From: DASVWZ01 sp963715675
GTDB lineage: Bacteria; Acidobacteriota; Terriglobia; Terriglobales; Acidobacteriaceae
Length of the DNA stretch: 64,000 nt
Assembly: GCA_963715675.1 (NCBI GenBank)
Contig: OY970265.1
Location: 992,001 to 1,056,000 of the forward strand
Reading direction: 5' to 3'
The translations under genes and the position numbers were made by a program. Positions within the stretch are counted from its first letter, which is position 1. Every line of letters begins with the position of its first letter. Positions 17,972 through 26,448 of this stretch are shown here, piece by piece. A model generated the notes under the pieces. That model had not been told where the DNA came from. It saw only the letters and a list, made by a program, of their open reading frames with translations, and did no database searches.

Positions 17972-20471
17972 TTAGTCTGACTTCCCCGTGCATGTTGAGG
18001 CGAATGTGTAGGTGTCAGAGGCGTTCGGCGTTCCCCAAAACTCAAGGACATCTGTCGTCGTCGTAGGACTATCCGTGACCGCGACCGTCAACTGAGAGGG
18101 TGAGTCGGACGTCGCGTTGATTTTGGTGGAGCATACCGGGGCAGCTGACCACGGCCCGTCGTGAAAGGTGAGGGTCAGGGTTGGATTCGCGCTCGGGCTT
18201 GTTCCAGCGGTGACTACCCCTGTCCACGCGCCGTCGCTGCCTTTAAGACTGCCGATTGATGAACCCGCGCCCCATCCTCCGGATGAAATCGTGCCGAAGT
18301 CTCCCGGGATCAGATTGTTTCCATTTGAGTTCTCGAAACGGAACCCGGCGACGTCGCCTTGAAAATCTCCAGCACCTACGGCACTCACCGTCGAAAATGA
18401 TGACAATGCGCTCGCGGCGACCGGCGATTCATACACCCAGTTGCAGAGCGAGCCTCCGCTTCCGCTGTTACCGTCCGAAATCATCTCGGTTGCCAGCGAT
18501 ACTGAGGTTCCACCAACGATGCGGTTGCAAGGAAGGGACGTAGGGGATTGCACCCAAGCGCTGACCTTCACCCGAGTAGGAGGAGAGTTACTGTCGTTTA
18601 CGACCCCCGTGGCGGGCGTATTGTTCTTGGCGACGAGTTCGACATCTTCCAGCGTGAATCTGTCCCCCTGCGCGTTGAACCAGTAGTCGTCGCCAGCGGA
18701 ACCAGACCCGCTGTCATCTTCCGCCACCCCTCCCGACATTAGGAAAGTCGACCTTTCCTTGGAGGGCGTGCTGAGGGCACACGGGAGGCATCATTGCGCA
18801 GGTCGTGGCGTTGCAGTTTGAGCCGCCGCACATATATTGCTCGAGGTGAACCCCGAATAAATCCAGCTTCGCGCAGCAGGTCGTGTTGTTGCTATAGTCG
18901 AATACCCATGACGTATTTTCGACGAAAGTAGTCCCGTAAAAAGATATCTCAGACGTGAAACACCCAGTCCCACAATGGCCTGACCCGGTGGGCGCGGCAA
19001 GCGCCGTGCCATTGCCGGTAAAAAATCCGCCGTAAACAGTCTGGGTGGAGACATCCCCAATCACCCAGGCGGTTCCGTTTCCAAAAAAATGCGGGTTGAG
19101 CCATAGGACTGGGTCGGAGTAAAAATTGTTGTTTTGGTACCCGACAGAGAACCCGGACACCGAGACGTTCTCCATCGTCGCGCTTTGGATGCCGCGGTTA
19201 CTGCTAGCGCAACCGCTTACGTCGCTTCCACAGATTAGAATGCCGGTGGCCGAACTGCCGCACCCACCCGTCTTGGCGCAGAAACCGTTGACGAGCACAA
19301 TGTTTCTCAATCCGTGAATGGGGCTAAGGGAGTCAGTCGTTGCCGTCGCGTAGTCCAGCGTGATCGCCGCCCCGGTGTTTGGGTTCGGGTTGAAATTCAA
19401 GCAGCCCGCCCACGTGCCCGTCGGGCCGTTTGTTATCAGCCCCCCGGACCCCGCGTACTCCAGCAGAACGTACTTCCCCGCCGTGTTGAGGACTATTGGA
19501 GTGGTGAAGTTGTAGCAGCTTCCATCTGGCTTTGCGGAGATGATGATATGTCCCCCATTCGGGGGCGACGCCGCATACGCATGGTTGATCTGATCGCCGA
19601 TATCGACACCGGGGAACTGGTCGGCATAGACGACGTTGCCCACCCGCACCGGACTCCACCCACCTTGCACTGCCCACGAGGCATCACGGAAAACAGCCAT
19701 ATCCATCGCCCAGTTGCCCGCAGTGGCCCCAGGGGGGCACGTCGACGCCCCGATACAGGCCGTTGCTCGCTGGAGCGTGTTGTTGCCGATGATCGCCGCC
19801 GTGCTGGTCTCCACGATGGCCGTTCCCCAGGCGCCATGCGAAGCCTGAAGGCTCGTGAAACCGCCGCCAGCGATCATGGAGGTGTTCTGGTCGGCAACGC
19901 CGCCGGCGAAGACTATCAGGTTGGAATTCGCCGGGGCTGCATTACCGCTGTCGAGTAGAGCGGTTCGGTTTCCGCTGGTGCTGTAACCCGCAGACACGCT
20001 GTCCAGCGGATAGTAAATATCCGCGCCGGTATACTCGACAACCACGCAGTTCGACGAGCTGGGGGCAGAACTGAACGCTACCGTAATCGTGTCGGACAGG
20101 CTGTGGGGATTCTGGATATTGGCGGCATAGAAAATCTCCCCTGCCGTGTTAGAGGCGGATTGGACGGTCGGCCCCACCGCGCCTGTGTAGAAGCAGTTCC
20201 CGCTGCTATTGCAGATTTGGCCGCTGTTGAGCCCATCGGACACAGAGGCCACCGTAACGGTGTTTGGGCTACTCGTCGTCCAGGATGTCCACACGGCGAT
20301 CATGTCGCCGGTCGCGGGATTCGAATTGAACGTGACCTGGCACTGTGCGGCGGTGTTGCCGAAGTTAGCCTTGGATTGGACCTGCGAGATCGTGGCGGAC
20401 GCCGGCAGTGAGAGCAGCAGGATGGCGCACAAAGGGAATCCCTTCACTGGAACCTCCAGCAGGCCACTCAT
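17972..20471 (-). pseudogene. secreted right-handed beta-helix protein, frameshifted
   Basis: Two overlapping reading frames form one product. The 5' part (18714-20471, 585 aa) has a signal peptide (VKGFPLCAILLLSLPASA), a domain with VASVSDGLNSGQ and VVVEYTGADIYYPLD, then a pectate-lyase/tailspike-like beta-helix from ~residue 290 (VDIGDQINHAYAASPPNGG). The 3' part (17972-18739, 255 aa) continues in another frame with GVAEDDSGSGSAGDDYWFN and Ser/Gly/Thr-rich repeats. The shift falls in the G-rich stretch around 18715-18740. Either a real frameshift or a sequencing slip in a G tract would give this. Intact, it would be ~830 residues, extracellular, perhaps a carbohydrate-binding or adhesive protein. 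Confidence 0.65.
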
Positions 20472-20617
20472 CGATCCGCAGCCAAGGCGCTGCTCTTGAA
20501 ATGCGGCACGGCCTCATCTTCGTACCGCTGGAGGTCGATGCAAAGTGACTAAAGATGTTCCTTTCAGACGAGGTATAGGCGCTGGCCCGGTGCGAGAGGC
20601 CGGGGCGATCCGATACG

Positions 20618-21913
20618 CTACGGAGCTATCTCGAAAACCACCCCGCAACCCATGGAGTTGGTGTCCTTCCCACAGTTCAGATCGCCGCCTTGCGCGGCCG
20701 CGCCATACAGGTTGCCCGCCGCGTCAATCATCAGCCCGTCGACGGGGTAGGCTCCATCGCTGCCTCCGGTGAAGCTGTGCAACACTGTTTCATTGCCGCT
20801 GGGATCCAGCTTGAAGACCACCCCGCAAGAATCGCGATTGCAATTCTTGTATTCGCCGCCGAACACGGTGACCCCATACAGGTTCCCGGCCGCGTCAAGG
20901 ACCAGCGGGCCCGGCTGCGGGAACTCGCCGTCCTTGCACCCGGGGGCCTGCCAGAAGGAGTAGAGCGTCTTTTCAGTCCAGCCGTCGCCGCCCAGCGAGA
21001 GTTCAAACACTGCGCCACAGCCTCCCATCCCGCAGTAGCCGCCGGAGCTGTCCATGGTCGTCCCATAGAGGCTGCCGGCACTGTCGGTAGCCAGAACGGT
21101 GTAGGGGCCTGGAGGGTCCGAACCGTTGAACTCATACAGAATGGTCTGTTTTCCCTGGGTGGTAGTCTGAAACACGGTACCCACGTCCGCTCCTCCTTCG
21201 GTCGCGCCATAGAGGCTGTTACCGGGAGCCCAGGTCAGGCCCGGGCCGGGAACGTTTTGCCCGGGGCCTCCAGGAAATCTGATCAGAACCGTCTCTTTGC
21301 CGGCTTGACTCACTTTGAACACAGTGCCAGCGACAACACTAACCCCGCCCCAAAGTGTTGTCCCGTAAACGTTCCCTGACTTGTCGCCGACCAGCAGGGA
21401 TTCCGGTATCTCTCCATCCTGATGGCCGTTGTAGGGGCCCTTGAACTTATGGAGCACGGTTTCCTTCCGGGCTGTGTCTAGCCTGAATACCACCCCGCAC
21501 CCCAAGTCATCGCCTTTATAGCATGGAACGGTCCCGCCATATGCTGTGGTCCCATAGAGGCTCCCCGCAGAGTCTCGAAACACGCCGCTAAAAGGCCCGT
21601 AGCCGTCCTTTAGGCTTTTGAGGCTGTACGACCACAGAAGATTGCCGGAGCTGCTCATCTCGAAGACGGTGCCGCAGTGCGGCCCGTGGGGCTTGCAATT
21701 TCCCGTTCCTCCGTTGCTGGTCATCCCGTATAGGTTTCCATGGGCGTCCCTGACGAACTGGCCCGTGGGGTTTGCGCCGTCCTTTCCGTGAAACGTGTGC
21801 AGCACCTTGAACGTCTGGGCCTGCGCCGGTTGGGGCGCAACTGCTGATGCCAGCAAGAACACCAACGCTAGCGTTGTCCGCCAAATCCAGCCCGAACGGG
21901 CAGTGCTCGCCAT
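20618..21913 (-). CDS. secreted GloVer-repeat protein
   Basis: About 431 residues from the ATG at 21913 (MASTARSGWIWRTTLALVFL, then APQPAQAQ, a clear signal peptide). The mature protein is built from ~50-residue repeats of the form D-x-A-G-x-LYG-T-T-x-x-G-G followed by GxVFxL and TVLHxFxG. This is the choice-of-anchor 'GloVer' tandem-repeat pattern of secreted Acidobacteriota proteins. Paired cysteines in CGVVF segments may form disulfides. A role is not established; a propeller-like surface protein is likely. The gene at 58637 carries the same repeat type. Confidence 0.8.
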   Translation of the reverse strand: MASTARSGWIWRTTLALVFLLASAVAPQPAQAQTFKVLHTFHGKDGANPTGQFVRDAHGNLYGMTSNGGTGNCKPHGPHCGTVFEMSSSGNLLWSYSLKSLKDGYGPFSGVFRDSAGSLYGTTAYGGTVPCYKGDDLGCGVVFRLDTARKETVLHKFKGPYNGHQDGEIPESLLVGDKSGNVYGTTLWGGVSVVAGTVFKVSQAGKETVLIRFPGGPGQNVPGPGLTWAPGNSLYGATEGGADVGTVFQTTTQGKQTILYEFNGSDPPGPYTVLATDSAGSLYGTTMDSSGGYCGMGGCGAVFELSLGGDGWTEKTLYSFWQAPGCKDGEFPQPGPLVLDAAGNLYGVTVFGGEYKNCNRDSCGVVFKLDPSGNETVLHSFTGGSDGAYPVDGLMIDAAGNLYGAAAQGGDLNCGKDTNSMGCGVVFEIAP

Positions 21914-22020
21914 GATCGCCCTCCCAACACCAACCATCCTAGCCCTCCGACGCGACATATCAAAGAGGCTTTCGGCCCGTTTTCAGGGACGCCGGCCAGA
22001 TAACTGTCGCTAACAGGCAA

Positions 22021-22053
22021 TTGCACAAGCTTGCGCCGTCTGTTCGCCCTTTT
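22021..22053. repeat. 32/33-bp direct repeat, right copy
   Basis: Second copy of the sequence at 17492-17523, one base longer. The interval between the two copies holds the ATP-grasp remnant, the split beta-helix gene and the GloVer gene. Confidence 0.75.
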
Positions 22054-22176
22054 GGGGGGCGGTGGCCCACATCTCCACCTCGACTGGACGGCGCCCGGGA
22101 GTGCCACTCTCTCGGTACGCCCCCCTTAGACAGCCACCCCACTAGCCGCTTTTGGTTTGAGTGGGGAAGTTCCCGT

Positions 22177-22329
22177 CCCATTTCGGAACTCACCCCCCCA
22201 CTTTCCCCTTGACAACCCTCCCCAACTAGATGTATATCTATAAGGCAGTAATTAACACGTACTACATAGCCACAAGATATAACGAGAACCCGGCCCCGGT
22301 TGCCCCATCCTTCCGCGCGTTTTTCGCGC
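22177..22329. repeat. ~155-bp direct repeat, left copy
   Basis: Begins CCCATTTCGGAACTC, passes through TTGACAACCCTCCCCAACT and TGTATATCTATAAGGCAGTA, and ends CCGCGCGTTTTTCGCG. A near-identical copy lies at 26287-26448. TTGACA (22209-22214) and TATATC (22233-22238) at 18-nt spacing resemble a sigma70 promoter here, but the other copy has a longer spacer, so promoter function is doubtful. Confidence 0.85.
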
Positions 22330-22377
22330 AGGCTGCGAATCTTGACCCCAGGATCGCCGACGGACGACAGAGCCGGG

Positions 22378-22398
22378 TGGCCCATTCATTCGCGTTCT
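22378..22398. repeat. ~250-bp dispersed repeat, copy C, left fragment
   Basis: The left hairpin arm of the repeat (CCCATTCATTCGCGTTCT). It is separated from the rest of the copy (from 23701) by the insertion sequence. Joining the two parts with one copy of the duplication restores the sequence of copies A and B. Confidence 0.85.
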
Positions 22399-22446
22399 TT
22401 GTGTCCAGTCCCATGACATGCTTTACAGTTTGTCCCGGGACATCCT

Positions 22447-23607
22447 TTACAGTTTTGGTTCGGGATGGGACCGGGAAAACCAACGTTCGACCGCGGTCGA
22501 ACGTTGGGTGCTCAGATCCAGTTTCCGGACCAGGGTCCGACAGTAATACACCAACACCCGTCGTTCCACGGGTTCCAGCTGCACCCATTCTCCACGCAAA
22601 GCCCGACTGATTTTCCAGCGATTCCCTTGGAAATCGAGTTTTCCCTGGCAGTCCACCTTCGGCACCTTCGATCCGGTTGGGTATTCCCAGCGCGGGGGAT
22701 GCGGATCGTAACGGCGCTCGCTCTTATGCCAGACGCTGGCCGGGGTTTGCATGCCCAAGGCTTCGTGCGGTCGCACATGGTTATGCTCCCAGCGATAGGC
22801 ATCCAGCCAGGGCTGCGGTTGGGCTCGCGGCGCTCCCCGTGCCCACAGCGCTCGTTCCAAGGCACCATGAAAACGCTCCACCTTGCCTTGCGTCTGCGGG
22901 TGCCGAAACCCGCTCCAATGGAGCTGGATCCCTTGTTTCATCAGCCACACCGTTAACCCCGTGGCTCCGGTCGGCGCGTTGGCGCTCCACCACGGAATGC
23001 CGTGATCCATCAGCATCGCTTCCGGAACCCCACCGCTGGCAAATGCCGTTTCCAGTTGCTCCCGCACCAACTCGGCGTGGGTACTCCATACCGCGTGCAA
23101 CACCAGCAAATAACGGCTGTGATCATCCAGCACCGACAACGGACCGACGGCTGCGTTCCAGCCTTTCGGACTCTTAAAGTCCATCTGCCATAGCTCGTTG
23201 GGAGCGCTCCGCTCAAAGCGGCGGGTGGCTGGGGAATGCCGGGCGCGATCGTGCACCAGATCGCGGCGCAACAGAATGCGATGAATGGTGCTGCGGGTCA
23301 ACTCCACTCCCGCCCGCGCCAGTAGCACTTGCAGCTTGCGAGCTCCCCAGTCGGGATAGCGTTGCCGCACCTCCGCCACCCGCTGTTCCCACTCCGCCGG
23401 GGTTCGGGTGGGACTCTGCTGCGGACGCCGGCTGCGCTCTGCGATCCCGGCCAGACCCGCTTCCTGATAACGCTTTCGCCAGAGGCACCCCGTGGGACGA
23501 GAGATGCCGAACTCCTGGCACAAGGCGGTCAGCGACTTCTCCTGCCGCGTCGCCGCCACTACGAACCTGACTTTCTGCTCTTGGACATCCATCGTCTTCC
23601 ACGCCAT
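22447..23607 (-). CDS. IS481-family transposase
   Basis: 386 residues, full length. An N-terminal helix-turn-helix (ALCQEFGISRPTGCLWRKRYQ, ~29-49) precedes an rve/DDE integrase core with D143 (LWQMDFK), D201 (LMDHG) and E244 (QGKVERFHG), all present, so the enzyme may be active. The stop codon (22447-22449) lies inside the left terminal inverted repeat. The start ATG at 23607 is preceded by AGGAG, which sits in the arm of a stable hairpin (see 23610-23650). Confidence 0.93.
   Translation of the reverse strand: MAWKTMDVQEQKVRFVVAATRQEKSLTALCQEFGISRPTGCLWRKRYQEAGLAGIAERSRRPQQSPTRTPAEWEQRVAEVRQRYPDWGARKLQVLLARAGVELTRSTIHRILLRRDLVHDRARHSPATRRFERSAPNELWQMDFKSPKGWNAAVGPLSVLDDHSRYLLVLHAVWSTHAELVREQLETAFASGGVPEAMLMDHGIPWWSANAPTGATGLTVWLMKQGIQLHWSGFRHPQTQGKVERFHGALERALWARGAPRAQPQPWLDAYRWEHNHVRPHEALGMQTPASVWHKSERRYDPHPPRWEYPTGSKVPKVDCQGKLDFQGNRWKISRALRGEWVQLEPVERRVLVYYCRTLVRKLDLSTQRSTAVERWFSRSHPEPKL
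22480..22507. repeat. perfect 28-bp palindrome in the transposase tail
   Basis: CCAACGTTCGACCG at 22480-22493 is exactly mirrored by CGGTCGAACGTTGG at 22494-22507. It encodes part of the transposase C-terminus, ~35 bp from the left end. It could act as a transcription roadblock or a protein-binding site; no T-run follows on either strand. Confidence 0.85.
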
Positions 23608-23609
23608 CC

Positions 23610-23650
23610 TTTACACTCCTGCGCTCGCTTCGCTCGCGCAGGAGTGTAAA
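23610..23650 (-). promoter_or_regulatory. hairpin sequestering the transposase ribosome site
   Basis: Perfect 15-bp stem: TTTACACTCCTGCGC (23610-23624) with GCGCAGGAGTGTAAA (23636-23650), 11-nt loop. In the transposase mRNA the arm next to the start codon contains the Shine-Dalgarno AGGAG. Folding would therefore hide the ribosome site, in line with known IS strategies that block translation of read-through transcripts. Confidence 0.7.
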
Positions 23651-23700
23651 GGATGTCCCGAGACGCTTTGTAAAGGATGTCATGAAACCAAACACGTTCT

Positions 23701-23864
23701 GTGCGAATGAGTGGGGTAAGAAGCCGCTCGTACAACCAGCCCCGCACCCCCGGGTTACCGTTCTGCCTCCGCGGCAACGACTCGCGCACCGCCAAATGCC
23801 AAATGCTAATGTCTGCACTTCGATCTCACAGTCGAAGCGAAAAACCCGCCAAACGATGGCAGGG
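23701..23864. repeat. ~250-bp dispersed repeat, copy C, right fragment
   Basis: Continues copy C from GTGCGAATGAGTGGGG through AAACCCGCCAAACGATGGCA and then diverges from copies A and B at ~23864. Confidence 0.85.
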
Positions 23865-24020
23865 TTGGTGTACAGCGACGGCAAAAGTGCCCCTTTGGGG
23901 CTGGCGCCGGGCTCGCGCCCTTCACCCCGATCATCCGTGCCTCCGTGCGCCTGCCCCCCGACATACACCACTCCCCTTTTCTTTAGCAAGAATCATCCTC
24001 AGCTCCGTTCGGAGGTGGGG

Positions 24021-24982
24021 TCAGGCTAAATGGCGACTGGCCAAGTTCAGAAAGTCAATGACGCACTGCTCGGCAAGATCAGCGGACGAGAAAAAGGCGG
24101 ATGAAGTTTTTGCCCTCCATCCGTACTCACGTGAGCGCGACAAGTCAGGTAAATACTTTGTTTCGCGCACCGCCTTTGGGTTACTGATCAGCATACGTCC
24201 CTGTGCCATTTCCGAGGGGAGAAGCAGCCTACCATCGAATTCGCGCACGATCAGCGAACTGTCGCTCAACGTGTTCACGTATCGCTGAATCCAAGCGACC
24301 AACAAAGCCACACCGCCGTCCGTCACAATGCAGCGGTGGTCGTTCGTTGTTTCACACTGGATTCGCACGAAGCGGGAGCCCTGCGCATTGATTTCTACGC
24401 AGCGCTGCTGAATGCGTTCGAACAAGAGCGCTAGGTTATTGACTGCATTCTCTACGCCTTCCTCCGATGAGTTCATCCTTGCCTTGTCGTGCTGGAAGCG
24501 GTGTTCGGCATCTAACATCTCTGCTCGCTTGACGGCAGTCATCGGCTGGTATTCACCACCATTCTCTTGCACGCGAGCCTTGATCGCCCCCACCGCCTGT
24601 TCCAATCCGAAGCAGCGTAATCGAGGCGAATGTGAGTTTCCGGCAACCAAACAGGAAGAGCACTCTGTTTGTCCAGAACGACGAAAAGCAACCGTCTCCA
24701 TCCGCGCTGAAGACAGCCCTCTTTAATTGCGGTTTCTTCGACTTGCGTCCAAGGCGTTTTGCCCCAAGGCTCTCGATACAGAACCACTACCACTCGGGAA
24801 TCGTCGAAGAATGGTTTACGCATTGACTCCAAGCCGTCCGTTCCGGCCAGCTGCTCTTGTTTTCGAGGATAGAAAAAGACTCTCAGCCCCTCAGCCAACT
24901 TATCGTGGATTGCTTCCGCTGTGGACTGATCCCGAGACAGAAATGAAATCGCAACATCATACTGAGGATCGTCAATAGGCAT
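24021..24982 (-). pseudogene. TIR-domain protein, frameshifted
   Basis: From the ATG at 24982 the first ~120 residues form a TIR domain: YDVAISFLSRDQ (betaA), LRVFFYPRKQEQLAGTDG (BB-loop area), SRVVVVLYREPWGKTPWTQVEE with W78 and candidate catalytic E82/E83, and WRRLLFVVLD. After LDYA the frame changes, near 24610-24625, and continues as FGLEQAVGAIKARVQENGGE for another ~195 residues (24021 to ~24615), helical then mixed alpha/beta. A one-base deletion restores a ~320-residue protein. TIR domains can cleave NAD+ in bacterial defence. The C-terminal domain is not recognised. Divergent from the FRG gene. Confidence 0.7.
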
Positions 24983-25263
24983 CGTTAACTCGCTTCCAAC
25001 ATCGGCAGCCCGACAGCTGACGACTGATAGGGGCGCTGAACCTTTGATCCTAAGTCGGTTCGGCAAAGGCGGTCAAACGAGTGAGTGGTGGACAAGACGA
25101 CGGGATCGCACTTGCACCCCACAGCAATTACCGCCAAATACCGAATCCTCGATCGGACAATAATCCGAGCTAGATTTACAATGCTTCGAGTTCTTTTATG
25201 GGCCCGGAAAGGAGTCCCCGCAGACTAGCCTTCCAGGACAACTAACGGGGCAAATCGAACACC
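24983..25263. promoter_or_regulatory. divergent intergenic region between TIR and FRG genes
   Basis: 281 bp between two outward-facing starts, so it should hold both promoters. It is less G+C-rich than the core chromosome. No clear sigma70 boxes or operator palindrome were identified by eye. Confidence 0.4.
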
Positions 25264-26196
25264 GTGCGCAACTATCCATCCCAAAACGAGCAGTTTGACG
25301 ACCTCTCGGGATTTTTGGCCGCAGTTAGAGGCCTTCGCCCGCGATGGCGGCAACTCAATCTTCCAACCCAGACCGAGAGCATAAGACCATACGGAGAGGA
25401 AAAGTCACTGTGGTTTAGAGGCCAGAGCGACGCCTCATGGGGACTGATCCCCAGAATCTGGCGAAAGGAATACAGAGACGCGAACGAAGCAGAAATTCGC
25501 CTCGAATTCGAGAGCGTAGGAACGCCCCTCGCGCAATCTGGATCCCTAAGAGACAAGTGGCAGTGGTACTTCCTGATGCAGCATTACCGAGCTCCGACAC
25601 GTCTCCTCGATTGGACGACAAACCCACTGGTTGCTCTCTACTTCGCCGTATGCGAAGACACAGAACACGACGCTGCAGTGTGGGTGGTAGACCCATGGAG
25701 ATGGAATCGGGCGCACGTGAAATATCTGTTTGGACCCGCCATTGCGGGATGGCAGGAAACTACAAAATATCTCCTGGACCTAGAGGACGCCTTCGGCACC
25801 GACAAGGACGAAAACCAGACGCGCCAAAAATGGCCCGTCGCCATCGAACCCCACCACATCGACAGGCGTATCGCCGCGCAGGGTTCCAAGTTTATCCTGT
25901 TTGGCACAAAGGAAGACATGACCGATTCGCCCGCAATCAACCGACCGCGTGGTGGTAAAGGGAAACATGCGATTCTCGACAAGATCATCGTGCCGAAGGC
26001 GATGGGGGAAGAGTTGAAAGCGCAACTCAACGAAATTGGCATCAGCGAAAGAGCAATGTTTCCAGACCTTGAAGGCCTAGGAAGACACATAGCTTGGGAA
26101 TGGAAAACCCGGAGCGTGCGTGCAGGTCAAAAGAGGGGCAAGAAACGGTTGCGGTTCGTGCGAGAAGGCAAGGTATCGCCTCCCCCACCCGAATGA
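25264..26196 (+). CDS. FRG-domain protein
   Basis: 310 residues. The naming motif FRGQ is at 51-54 (SLWFRGQSDASWGLIPR), followed by the core QHYRAPTRLLDWTTNP (106-121), PLVALYFAV, and a C-terminal RRIAAQGSKFILFG (201-214). This is the complete FRG domain order. FRG proteins are found with toxin and phage-conflict genes and are suspected to act in abortive infection; their chemistry is poorly defined. The tail (~residues 285-310) is basic and Pro-rich. Start GTG at 25264 has only a weak ribosome site. Divergent neighbour is the TIR gene. Confidence 0.85.
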   Translation: MRNYPSQNEQFDDLSGFLAAVRGLRPRWRQLNLPTQTESIRPYGEEKSLWFRGQSDASWGLIPRIWRKEYRDANEAEIRLEFESVGTPLAQSGSLRDKWQWYFLMQHYRAPTRLLDWTTNPLVALYFAVCEDTEHDAAVWVVDPWRWNRAHVKYLFGPAIAGWQETTKYLLDLEDAFGTDKDENQTRQKWPVAIEPHHIDRRIAAQGSKFILFGTKEDMTDSPAINRPRGGKGKHAILDKIIVPKAMGEELKAQLNEIGISERAMFPDLEGLGRHIAWEWKTRSVRAGQKRGKKRLRFVREGKVSPPPPE

Positions 26197-26286
26197 TCTT
26201 GGGCACCATCGCGGCGGGCGGCCCACCCATTCGCGTTCCGCGCGAATGAACAGGGCACCGACGCCCTGACCACAGCACACCACATT

Positions 26287-26448
26287 CCCATTTCGGAACT
26301 CGCCCCCCACTTTTCCCTTGACAACCCTCCCCAACTCTCCCAAACTGAATGTATATCTATAAGGCAGTAAGTAACACGTACTACATATCCACAAGATATA
26401 ACGCGAACCAGGCCCCGGGCGCCCCATCCTTCCGCGCGTTTTTCGCGG
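26287..26448. repeat. ~155-bp direct repeat, right copy
   Basis: Direct copy of 22177-22329, with ~10 extra bases near CCCAACTCTCCCAAACTGAA. The ~4-kb interval between the copies contains copy C, the insertion sequence, and the TIR and FRG genes. It is preceded at ~26229-26249 by CATTCGCG..CGCGAATG, resembling the hairpin of the ~250-bp repeat. Confidence 0.85.

Larger units (their letters stand above)
22399..23694. mobile_element. IS481-family insertion sequence
   Basis: A ~1296-bp element with one transposase gene. The ends carry imperfect inverted repeats, each with two GACATCCTTTACA-like motifs: left TGACATGCTTTACAG (22414-22428) and GACATCCTTTACAG (22439-22452); right, as complement, in 23644-23682. 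Beyond these motifs both ends start with TGT. The flanks show a 6-bp target duplication CGTTCT (22393-22398 and 23695-23700). Removing the element and one duplication rebuilds an intact copy of the ~250-bp repeat, which fixes the boundaries well. Confidence 0.88.

Noticed and set aside
22209..22238. Sigma70 promoter in the ~155-bp repeat
   Set aside because: Good box spacing in the left copy only; the right copy has a 28-nt spacer, and no gene follows either copy directly.
23213..23989. Minus-strand open frame running from the gap into the IS
   Set aside because: Overlaps the transposase in another frame and crosses the IS boundary; no protein-like features.
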